A stretch of DNA of 64,000 bases, from the NCBI GenBank assembly GCA_903902915.1, contig CAIUWR010000058.1, forward strand, positions 1 to 64,000, in the 5' to 3' direction. How positions within the stretch are numbered: position 1 is the stretch's first letter; each line of letters starts with the position of its first letter. The DNA comes from an uncultured Hyphomicrobiales bacterium (GTDB lineage Bacteria > Pseudomonadota > Alphaproteobacteria > Rhizobiales > Beijerinckiaceae). Shown here one piece after another: positions 57,701 through 64,000 of this stretch. The notes beneath the pieces were generated by a model. The model was given only the letters and a program-made list of their open reading frames with translations. It ran no database searches and was not told the DNA's origin. Position numbers and translations under genes: made by a program.

Positions 57701-58239
57701 CCGCCGCGCTGAGCGTATTCGCCGGTCTCGCGCACGGTGGAGGAGCGCAGGAAGCCGTTGGTCTCCAGCCAGCGCACGAGATCATTCATGTTCACGGCAT
57801 TGCCGGGCGCGGCGGAGAAGCTTTCGCTCGCCATCCATTTGCGCGGGGCGACGCGCTGCACCAGACCATTGACGGTGACGCACAGAATGCGCGGCCTGTC
57901 GGTGGAGGAACGCGCCCGCGCCAGACGCGACAGCACTGTCATGCGACGCGAGGCGACCGCGCCATTGGGCGAGACCCGGTCATAGGGCTGGCAATCCCAG
58001 GCCGGAAAATCCAGCGCCTCGATGTCGGGCGCCGCGAAGGCCAGCATTTCCATGAAGGCGCGCGAGCGTTGCCCATCGCGCGCCGCATGAACGAGCGCGA
58101 CGGAGCGATCTTCGGAGGCGCGCGCGAGCACGCGGGCGAGATCGGCGGCCACCACCGCGTCGAAGCCGTCGGGGACGGCGGAAAGGGTGAGGGATCCGCC
58201 CTTGGCGAAATGCTCTGCGGCGCGCTTCAGATCTGACAT
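54721..58239 (-). CDS. mfd: Transcription-repair coupling factor
   Basis: Mfd frees RNA polymerase stalled at DNA lesions and recruits UvrA. The 1172-residue protein has the UvrB-like N-terminal region (about 1-350), then the RNA-polymerase-interacting domain (around 480-560, VVHVDHGIGRFVG). The RecG-like translocase follows, with Walker A CGDVGFGKTEVALRAAF and DEEQHFGV. Later helicase motifs and the C-terminal TRCF domain are present. The start at 58239 sits three bases from the sdhE stop. Confidence 0.97.
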   Translation of the reverse strand: MSDLKRAAEHFAKGGSLTLSAVPDGFDAVVAADLARVLARASEDRSVALVHAARDGQRSRAFMEMLAFAAPDIEALDFPAWDCQPYDRVSPNGAVASRRMTVLSRLARARSSTDRPRILCVTVNGLVQRVAPRKWMASESFSAAPGNAVNMNDLVRWLETNGFLRSSTVRETGEYAQRGGILDLYPPGLPQPIRLDFFGDTLESIRSFDPETQRTLVQLRGLDLVPMSEVTLTTENMRRFRQNYLTLFGAQTRGDNLYEAVSEGRRHVGMEHWLPLFYGELDTLFDYVGDAPLLMDPLAEDAAGERLAQIKDYYDSRKAQFDLDPARATYKPLKPDALYMAPQEWREKLDATSLARVTPFPLAPPTKGLVIDCGAVPGRNFAPERADEAQNVFEAAVAHVRKLEERGKRVIVAGWSDGSRERLSSVLGEHGLKKRESVSTLTDALGLGKGVTALAVVGLEQGFETPSFAVIGEQDILGDRLIHQRRKSKRAQDFLLEAGSLSAGDLVVHVDHGIGRFVGLKAIEAAGAPHDCLELHYAGGDKLFLPVENLELLSRYGSEDTEAQLDKLGGAGWQSRRAKMKKRILEMAHGLIKIAAERHLREAPRLTPPEGLYEEFCARFPYDETEDQQNAIDATLDDMASGRPMDRLVCGDVGFGKTEVALRAAFVAAINGKQVAVVVPTTLLARQHYRNFCNRFQGLPVKIAQMSRMVTSAEMKTAREGLASGDIDIVVGTHAVLGKGVEFRDLSLVIIDEEQHFGVAHKEKLKSMRAEVHMLTLSATPIPRTMQLAMTGVRELSIIATAPVDRLAVRTFVTPFDELIVREALLRERYRGGQAFYVCPRIEDLEEASAFLRTSVPEAKFVVAHGQMAATELEEKMSAFYEGKYDILVSTSIIESGLDIPTANTLIVHRADMFGLAALYQLRGRVGRSKTRAFALFTVPANRPVTPQADKRLKVLASLESLGAGFQLASHDLDIRGAGNLLGDEQSGHIREVGYELYQQMLQDAIEALKAGAEAPTEEAWSPTITTGAPVTIPEAYVADLQLRMQLYRRLSSLKSEEEIESFAGEMIDRFGPLPPEVEQLMKLVSVKMLCLRAHVEKLEAGPKGIVVAFRDNSFANPAGLVRYVAQQGSEAKVRPDMRVVFIRDFDTPAERLEGARVLMRALVGIAEKKGK

Positions 58240-58241
58240 GA

Positions 58242-58538
58242 TCAGACGTTGATCGGGCCGGAATGGGTGTGGAAGGCGAGCAACCGCGCGAAGAACGGCG
58301 TCTGGCGCTCGGGCGGGGTCGGGATCTCGCCCGTGAGCCACATCAGCACGTCGCGGTCCAGCTCCTCCATGAGGCTCTCGAACTCGGTCAGTTCGGCTTC
58401 CGTGAAGCTGGGCAGGTTGGCGTCCGCGAATTTGCCGAACAGAATGTCCATCTCCCGCATGCCGCGATGCCAGGCCCGGAACAGGGCGCGGCGACGGCGG
58501 GGGTCGAGATCGACGCTGGACAGGGTGGATTCGGGCAC
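58242..58538 (-). CDS. sdhE: Succinate dehydrogenase assembly factor 2 (FAD assembly factor SdhE)
   Basis: SdhE (98 residues) helps attach FAD covalently to the SdhA subunit of succinate dehydrogenase. The diagnostic motif HRGMREMDILFGKFAD is at about residues 24-39, including the Arg-Gly pair needed for function. The following helix LTEFESLMEELDRDVLMWLTG is typical. It sits two bases before mfd on the same strand. The sdh operon itself is not in the window. Confidence 0.93.
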   Translation of the reverse strand: MPESTLSSVDLDPRRRRALFRAWHRGMREMDILFGKFADANLPSFTEAELTEFESLMEELDRDVLMWLTGEIPTPPERQTPFFARLLAFHTHSGPINV

Positions 58539-58678
58539 GCAGACCTCCTTGACGCAAGCAGCAAAGCCCGCCGACCGGATTCCGGAGGCGGGGATGGGGG
58601 TGTATAGCGGCTCAGCGGGCGCTTGTCAGGGGAAATGGCGCGCTTGTCCCGCGGCCTCAGCCCCGCTAGACCCGTCAC

Positions 58679-60775
58679 ATGCGCCCCGATCTCCTCAATC
58701 CCCTGTTCGCGCCCGTCTCGGCCCTGCCCGGCGTCGGGCCGAAGACTGGCAAGCTCTTCGACCGCCTGCTGGAGCGGCCTGCGGGGGCGCGGGTTCTGGA
58801 TGTGTTGTTTCACATTCCCCATTCCAGCATCGACAGGCGCAACCGGCCCGCCATCTCGCAGGCGCCGCGCGACGAGATCGTGACGCTGGAGGTGCGGGTG
58901 GCGGAGCATCGCCCGCCCTCGCGCAATTCCAAGGGGCCTTACCGGGTGCTGGTGGAGGATGAGACGGGGGATGTGCTGCTCGTCTTCTTCCTCGCCAATC
59001 ACCAGTGGATCGAGCGCATGCTGCCCATCGGGGCCAAGCGCTGGGTGTCGGGCAAGCTCGAACTCTGGGACGGGCATCTGCAAATGGTGCATCCCGACAA
59101 GGTGCTCGATGAGGAGGGGCTGGCGCGTCTGCCCCCGGTCGAGCCGGTCTATTGGCTGACCGAGGGGCTGTATCAGCGCAATGTCGGCAAGGCGGCGGAG
59201 GCTGCGTTAGCGCGCCTGCCCGCCCTGCCCGAATGGCATGAAGGCGCCACCGTGTCCCTGCGCAAGCTGCCGACTTTCGCGCAGGCGCTAGCCACTTTGC
59301 ACCGACCGGCGACGCCGAAGGATCTGGAGCCTGACTCCCCCGCCCGCGTCCGCGTCGCGCTGGACGAATTGCTCGCAAGCCAGATGGCGCTGGTGATGAC
59401 CCGCGCCAAGTTTCGCGAATTGCCGGGAAGGGCGAGCATCGGCGATGGGCGCATCGCCGACCAGATTCTCGCCTCCCTGCCCTTCCAGCTCACGGGATCG
59501 CAGGCTGAGGCAATTGCGGAAATCCGCGCGGACATCGGCTCGACCAAGCGCATGTTGCGGCTGCTTCAGGGCGATGTGGGCTCGGGCAAGACTTTGGTGG
59601 CCTTGCTGACCATGGCCAGCGTGGTGGAGGCGGGACGGCAGGCGGCCTTGATGGCGCCGACGGAAATTCTCGCCCGCCAGCATTACGAGCGCATGTTCCC
59701 GCTGGGCCAGAGCGTCGGCATCCGCTTCGGGCTGATCACCGGACGCGACAAGGTCTCCGAACGCAACCGCACGCTGGCGGCACTGGCGGCGGGGGAGATC
59801 GACATTCTCGTTGGCACCCATGCGGTGTTTCAGGAGAGCGTGGTCTTCCGCGATCTGGCCTATGCGGTGGTGGATGAGCAGCATCGCTTCGGCGTTCATC
59901 AGCGCCTCGCTTTGGGCGAAAAGGGCGAGGCGGTGGATGTGCTGGTCATGACCGCCACGCCCATTCCGCGCACCCTCGTGCTCACCTATTTCGGCGACAT
60001 GGATGTCTCGACCCTTCGCGAGAAGCCCGCTGGCCGCAAGCCCGTTGATACCCGCGCCTTGCCGGTGGAGCGGATCGACGAAGTGGTGGGCGGGCTGCAC
60101 CGGGCGCTGGATGCGGGCGCGCAGGTCTATTGGGTCTGTCCGCTCGTCGAGGAGAACGAGGAGCTGGACGTCGCCGCCGCGCAGGAGCGCTTCGAATTGC
60201 TGCGGCAGTTCTTCGGCGACCGGGTGGGGCTCGTGCATGGCAAGATGAAGGGGCGCGAGAAGGACGCGGCCATGGAGGCCTTCCAGCGCAACGAGACCAA
60301 GGTGCTTGTCGCCACCACCGTGATCGAGGTGGGCGTCGACGTGCCCAACGCCAGCATCATGGTGATCGAACATGCGGAGCGTTTCGGCCTGGCGCAATTG
60401 CACCAGTTGCGCGGCCGCGTGGGGCGCGGCGCCGCGAAATCGACCTGCCTGCTGCTCTACAAGGCGCCGCTGGGCGAGGTGTCGCGGGCGCGGATCAACA
60501 TCATGCGCGAGACGGAGGATGGCTTCCGCATCGCGGAAGAAGACTTGCGGCTGCGGGGCGAGGGCGAGATTCTGGGCTCGCGCCAATCCGGCCTGCCGGG
60601 CTTTCGCCTCGCGAGCCTCGATGTGCAGGGGCCCCTGCTCGCCATCGCCCGCGAGGAGGCGACCCGCATTCTCGCCGACGACCCCGAGTTGCAGAGCGAA
60701 CATGGCCAGGCCCTGCGCCTGCTGCTGCATCTGTTCGAGCGCGAGGAAGCCGCCAAACTGGTGCGGGCGGGCTGA
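58679..60775 (+). CDS. recG: ATP-dependent DNA helicase RecG
   Basis: RecG (698 residues) remodels stalled forks and Holliday junctions. The N-terminal wedge domain holds an OB fold (about 60-160, with TLEVRVAEHRPP). The helicase core has Walker A LLQGDVGSGKTLVALL, the DEQH box YAVVDEQHRFGVHQR and TATPIPRTLVLTYFGDMDVS. The C-terminal part has QLHQLRGRVGRG and SRQSGLPGFRLAS. It is divergent from sdhE-mfd and meets the DUF502 gene tail to tail. Confidence 0.97.
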   Translation: MRPDLLNPLFAPVSALPGVGPKTGKLFDRLLERPAGARVLDVLFHIPHSSIDRRNRPAISQAPRDEIVTLEVRVAEHRPPSRNSKGPYRVLVEDETGDVLLVFFLANHQWIERMLPIGAKRWVSGKLELWDGHLQMVHPDKVLDEEGLARLPPVEPVYWLTEGLYQRNVGKAAEAALARLPALPEWHEGATVSLRKLPTFAQALATLHRPATPKDLEPDSPARVRVALDELLASQMALVMTRAKFRELPGRASIGDGRIADQILASLPFQLTGSQAEAIAEIRADIGSTKRMLRLLQGDVGSGKTLVALLTMASVVEAGRQAALMAPTEILARQHYERMFPLGQSVGIRFGLITGRDKVSERNRTLAALAAGEIDILVGTHAVFQESVVFRDLAYAVVDEQHRFGVHQRLALGEKGEAVDVLVMTATPIPRTLVLTYFGDMDVSTLREKPAGRKPVDTRALPVERIDEVVGGLHRALDAGAQVYWVCPLVEENEELDVAAAQERFELLRQFFGDRVGLVHGKMKGREKDAAMEAFQRNETKVLVATTVIEVGVDVPNASIMVIEHAERFGLAQLHQLRGRVGRGAAKSTCLLLYKAPLGEVSRARINIMRETEDGFRIAEEDLRLRGEGEILGSRQSGLPGFRLASLDVQGPLLAIAREEATRILADDPELQSEHGQALRLLLHLFEREEAAKLVRAG

Positions 60776-60778
60776 GCC

Positions 60779-61519
60779 TCAGCCCGCCGTTTTCAACGCC
60801 TCCACCACCTCGGGCAATTCGCCGGGCGCCTTTTGCACCCCCGGCTGGATCACCCCCGCCGACATGATCAATTTGAAGGCCTCGTCCGGCGTCAAACCGA
60901 CCTCGATGACCTCGGAGGCCGGCAGATAGAACCAGAATCCCGTGGTGGGATTGGGCGTGCAGGGCATGAAGACGGAGATATGATCCTCCTTGCCCGGCAA
61001 GGCGTCGGCCAGCACCGGCGCAGGGGGCGCGGAGATGAAGGCCAGCGACCACATGCCCTTGGCCGGAAACTGCACCAGACAGACCTTGCGGAACGAAGCG
61101 CTCTTCTGGGAGAAGACCGTCTCGAAAACCTGCTTCACCGCCTTGTAGATGCCGCGCACCACCGGCATGCGGTCGAGGATCATTTCGCCCAGCCGCAGCA
61201 AGCCGCGTCCGGCGATATTGGCGGCCAGAAAGCCCAGCAGCGTCAGCCCCAGCACCGCCAGCACCACGCCCGTGCCGGGCAGACGCACGGGCAGATAGGT
61301 GTCGGGCCAGAGGGCGGGCGGCACCAGCGGCTTCACCCAATGGTCCACCGTGTCGATGAACCACCAGACCAGCCAGCCCGTCACCGCCAGCGGCCCGGCG
61401 ATGATGACGCCGGTCAGGAACCAGGCGCGCAGGCCCGCGCCAAAACCTGCGCTTCTGGGCGCCGGACTCGACGGGAAGATCTGGATGTCCTCCGCCTTGG
61501 GGATCTCTGGCTCGATCAT
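60779..61519 (-). CDS. DUF502-family inner-membrane protein
   Basis: This 246-residue protein has two membrane helices (about 29-53 and 83-103) after a short cytosolic N-terminus. Conserved segments are WFLTGVIIAGPLAVTGWLVW, LRLGEMILDRMPVVRGIYKAVKQV and FMPCTPNPTTGFWFYLP. These mark the DUF502 family, widespread in bacteria with no firm function. A soluble domain follows the second helix. It is 125 bases downstream of the helicase gene on the same strand. Confidence 0.9.
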   Translation of the reverse strand: MIEPEIPKAEDIQIFPSSPAPRSAGFGAGLRAWFLTGVIIAGPLAVTGWLVWWFIDTVDHWVKPLVPPALWPDTYLPVRLPGTGVVLAVLGLTLLGFLAANIAGRGLLRLGEMILDRMPVVRGIYKAVKQVFETVFSQKSASFRKVCLVQFPAKGMWSLAFISAPPAPVLADALPGKEDHISVFMPCTPNPTTGFWFYLPASEVIEVGLTPDEAFKLIMSAGVIQPGVQKAPGELPEVVEALKTAG

Positions 61520-61644
61520 GCATGCTCCGGGGCGGCGCCTGAATCGGAACGCCTCTGGTCAAGATGGGATGTCCCCTGAAATGAAGCAAGCCCGGGGCCA
61601 AGGGCTCCGGGCTGCATTTTGTTCATTCGCGAAAGATTTCAGCC

Positions 61645-62979
61645 TCAGCGCGAAAAGCCGCCAGCCTCACGCGCCGGACGCGGACGGCTGGCGCCGTTGC
61701 GGGCGAACTGGCCTTCGCGGGACGGCGCCTTGGCCTGACCGGGACGCGGACCCGTATGGGCGGGCTTGCCGGCGCCGGGACGACCCTGCGGCTTGCCGTT
61801 GCGGCCGCCGGGGGCGGCGGCGCGCGGTGGCTCGCTCAAGGGACGCGCGCCGGGCTGGCGGCGGTCGGTGGCGGGAATCGACTGGCGCGTCAGCTTCTCG
61901 ATGGCGCGCAGCAGATGACGCTCGGCGTCGTCGCACAGGGTGAAGGCCGCGCCATCGGAACCGGCGCGCGCGGTGCGGCCGATGCGATGGACGTAGCTTT
62001 CAGCGACGTCGGGCAATTCGTAATTCACGACATGGGTCACGCCGTCCACGTCGATGCCGCGGGCGGCGATGTCGGTGGCGACCAGCACCGGGGTGCGGCC
62101 TGCGCGGAAGGTTTCAAGCGCCCGCTCGCGCTGGCCCTGGCTCTTGTTGCCATGGATCGCGACGGCGGAAATGCCGCATGTGCCAAGATATTCCGTCACC
62201 TTGTCAGCGCCGCGCTTGGTGCGGGTGAAGACGATGGTGCGCTTGACCTCGGGGCGCTTCAGCAATTCGGCCAGAAGCTCGCGCTTGCGGGTCGCCTCCA
62301 CATGGAAGACTTCCTGCTTGATGCGCTCGGCGGTGGTGGCGACGGGGGTCACCGACACCTGAACGGGATTGCGCAGCATGTCGCCAGCAAGACCCGCGAT
62401 CTCCTTCGGCATGGTGGCCGAGAAGAACAGGTTCTGACGCTCGCGCGGCAGCTTGGCGACGATCTTGCGGATCGGCACCACGAAGCCGAGATCCAGCATG
62501 TGGTCGGCCTCGTCCAGCACGACGACTTCGGTGCGGTCGAGTCGGACATTGCCGGTGCCCATATGGTCGAGCAGACGGCCGGGGGTGGCGACGACCACGT
62601 CGAGGCCGCGCGCCAGCACCTGACGCTGCGGCCCAAGCGACACGCCGCCGACGATGCAGGCGACCTGAAGGCGGGCGAAACGGCCATAGGTGCGGAAACT
62701 CTCGGCGATCTGCGCCGCCAGCTCACGGGTGGGCGCGAGCACGAGAACGCGCACGAAGCCGGGATCGGAGCGGCGCGGATTGGCCAGCAGGCGCTGGATG
62801 ATCGGCAGCGCGAAGGCGGCCGTCTTGCCGGTGCCGGTCTGAGCGATGCCAAGCAGATCGCGGCCCTGCAACAGCGAGGGAATCGACTGGGCCTGAATGG
62901 GAGTGGGATGGGTGTAGCCTTCTTCCGCGAGGGCGCGGAGAAGCGTCTCGACGAGGCCGAGATCCTTGAACTGGGTCAA
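61645..62979 (-). CDS. DEAD-box RNA helicase (RhlE-like)
   Basis: This 444-residue ATP-dependent RNA helicase has the Q motif GYTHPTPIQAQSIP and Walker A AQTGTGKTAAFALP. PTRELAAQI, LDEADHML, FFSATMP and the C-terminal motif HRIGRTARAG follow. Residues from about 370 form a basic, Gly/Arg/Pro-rich tail (RRQPGARP and GRPGAGKP segments) that probably binds RNA. RhlE-type enzymes act in ribosome assembly and RNA decay; RNase J is also in this window. A leader of uncertain length lies upstream. Confidence 0.93.
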   Translation of the reverse strand: MTQFKDLGLVETLLRALAEEGYTHPTPIQAQSIPSLLQGRDLLGIAQTGTGKTAAFALPIIQRLLANPRRSDPGFVRVLVLAPTRELAAQIAESFRTYGRFARLQVACIVGGVSLGPQRQVLARGLDVVVATPGRLLDHMGTGNVRLDRTEVVVLDEADHMLDLGFVVPIRKIVAKLPRERQNLFFSATMPKEIAGLAGDMLRNPVQVSVTPVATTAERIKQEVFHVEATRKRELLAELLKRPEVKRTIVFTRTKRGADKVTEYLGTCGISAVAIHGNKSQGQRERALETFRAGRTPVLVATDIAARGIDVDGVTHVVNYELPDVAESYVHRIGRTARAGSDGAAFTLCDDAERHLLRAIEKLTRQSIPATDRRQPGARPLSEPPRAAAPGGRNGKPQGRPGAGKPAHTGPRPGQAKAPSREGQFARNGASRPRPAREAGGFSR

Positions 62980-63257
62980 TGCGTCAACTTTCGATAAAGC
63001 CCATGCGGCCCATGCGCCAAGCGCACAGCCTGAGCCGTTAAGAGGGGACGAGCCCCGCGTAACTGGGCCGTGTCGAAGTCAGGAGATACGAGCGCTCGAC
63101 AGGAGTGCCAGAGATGCCAGCCTACGCGACTGGAGCGCTGTTGCTGCGTTGCAGCGAGATGGGGACTACGCGATTATGGGCGTGGGGTCAAGGGAATTGG
63201 CGGCGTCCCTCCCTCACTGCCTGATGCGGCCAGCCTCCGAGGCTGCACAAACCGCCA

Positions 63258-63680
63258 TCATGAATGGCCGACGAATGTGAAAGGATCAAAAAACGGAACA
63301 TCAAAATGCGCAAAATCCCTTGAGTTGCGAGTAACGACCGTCAAACCATGCACCTGAGCCGTGGCGGCGATCAGCGCATCCTCATAGGCATGATCAGACC
63401 GCGCGAACATCCAGCGGGCATGAAGGCGAAAGATACGACCATCGACAGGCAGAACGGCGAATGTCTGCTCAACCTTGTCCGCCCATTGCTCGATCTCCTG
63501 AGCTTTTTGAGCGTCGCGTTGACGCAGCTTTTCAACGCCTCCCTGAATTTCGCCGAGCGACAAGGCGCTTATATGCAAAGCAGCGTCCGGGACAGTTTCG
63601 AGCCACGCTAAAACTGCCCCATGCGGTTTGACGCGCCGCAGCTCCGAGATGACATTTGTATCCAGCAGATACATTTTCAA
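63258..63680 (-). CDS. PIN-domain toxin (VapC family)
   Basis: This 140-residue protein is a PIN-domain nuclease. Acidic residues expected at the metal site are D7 (LLDTNVISEL), E44 (SLGEI), D101 (HAYEDALIAATA) and D122 (RNSRDFAHF). VapC toxins cut tRNA or rRNA until their antitoxin blocks them. The gene overlaps the antitoxin gene by four bases (ATGA), the standard layout. Confidence 0.93.
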   Translation of the reverse strand: MKMYLLDTNVISELRRVKPHGAVLAWLETVPDAALHISALSLGEIQGGVEKLRQRDAQKAQEIEQWADKVEQTFAVLPVDGRIFRLHARWMFARSDHAYEDALIAATAQVHGLTVVTRNSRDFAHFDVPFFDPFTFVGHS

Positions 63681-63931
63681 AATTCCGGTGCGGCGCGATG
63701 GCGCGCCTCACCACGGGGCGAAATCAGGAGATCGTCGCACCGCGCTTCCTTCGCAAGCAGCAAGCTCTTCAGGCTAGGCCGCGCCGCGCTTAGGCGACGC
63801 CATTCCTCGACGGGAATCAGGACCGCCGCGTCTGCTCCCCTTTTGGTGACAAGCTGCGGTCCTTCGCGCTCGCAGGCGGTGAGCAGCTCGGAAAATCTGG
63901 CTTTGGCTTCCTGCACGGGCCAGGACTTCAT
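63677..63931 (-). CDS. Type II antitoxin, Phd/YefM family
   Basis: This 84-residue antitoxin has the Phd/YefM DNA-binding N-terminus: WPVQEAKARFSELL, then GPQLVTKRGADAAVLIPVEEW. Its C-terminal tail (about 50-84) should bind the PIN toxin. It precedes the toxin gene and the pair is likely autoregulated. Both lie at the right end of the window with no other accessory gene beside them. The remaining 69 bases to the right hold the probable promoter. Confidence 0.92.
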   Translation of the reverse strand: MKSWPVQEAKARFSELLTACEREGPQLVTKRGADAAVLIPVEEWRRLSAARPSLKSLLLAKEARCDDLLISPRGEARHRAAPEF

Positions 63932-64000
63932 GGCCTGTCTCCTGACTAGTTAGATGGCTAGGCATTATGGCCTCATCTGGCGGTGATGCAAGCCCGCCCG

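Noticed and set aside
54955-58236. Open frame of 1093 codons on the plus strand
   Set aside because: It is antisense to mfd, rich in Arg, His, Ala and Gln as expected from GC-biased shadow frames, and has no recognisable domain. mfd on the other strand is certain.

Overview
The window is GC-rich, densely coded DNA from an alphaproteobacterium, most likely a member of the Hyphomicrobiales (Rhizobiales). The evidence is a complete 14-gene NADH:quinone oxidoreductase operon running straight into birA, ribonuclease J, methylmalonyl-CoA epimerase and a DUF1467 gene; the hupB-lon-clpX-clpP-tig order; IalB, DUF6134, HspQ and SdhE homologues; and a stand-alone aa3-oxidase subunit IV. No phage, integrase, transposase, rRNA or CRISPR array is visible. 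This looks like chromosomal core with small accessory patches.

Layout. 0-6 kb: a short DUF6134 protein, then minus-strand metabolic genes (FAD monooxygenase and GST; an M24-fold hydrolase and ilvD) and a tiny cytochrome oxidase subunit IV gene. 6-9.3 kb: an accessory island with a repeat-rich FG-GAP/VCBS-like protein, about 800 bp of non-coding DNA and tRNA-Lys. 9.5-10.7 kb: a TIGR02444 gene overlapping ubiX. 10.7-28.5 kb: the nuo-birA-rnj-mce-DUF1467 operon on the minus strand. It contains two extra small membrane-protein genes that overlap their neighbours by a few bases. 28.7-31.5 kb: a split chromate transporter, tRNA-Asp, a cold-shock gene and a secreted ClpP-fold protein.

31.6-38.6 kb: an unusual membrane glycosyltransferase with a KdpD-like membrane domain, aroE, and a group of small-molecule catabolism genes (CMD-family protein, two class II aldolases, a Bug-type binding protein, a VOC protein). 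38.6-45.9 kb: tRNA-Val, HU, then Lon, ClpX, ClpP and trigger factor (protein quality control), then tRNA-Leu. 46-54.7 kb: a Tat-exported multicopper-oxidase-like protein that has lost most copper ligands, the NAD(P)HX repair enzyme, a CYTH-CHAD protein, hspQ, an IalB-like protein, a YejA-like binding protein and a FrnE-like oxidoreductase. 54.7-63 kb: mfd, sdhE, recG, a DUF502 membrane protein and an RhlE-type helicase. The window ends with a Phd/VapC toxin-antitoxin pair.

The genes group into respiration (Complex I, oxidase subunit IV, SdhE), proteostasis and stress (Lon, ClpXP, trigger factor, HspQ, Csp, HU), DNA/RNA processing (Mfd, RecG, RNase J, DEAD-box helicase) and small-molecule catabolism. 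No large undescribed system is evident. The best candidates for new biology are the two nuo-embedded small membrane proteins, the DUF4118-like/GT-C fusion, two proteins that keep an enzyme fold but lose its metal ligands (M24 and multicopper oxidase), the tandem-repeat protein, and the perfect palindromes upstream of cspA and hspQ. All assignments come from reading the sequence without database searches.
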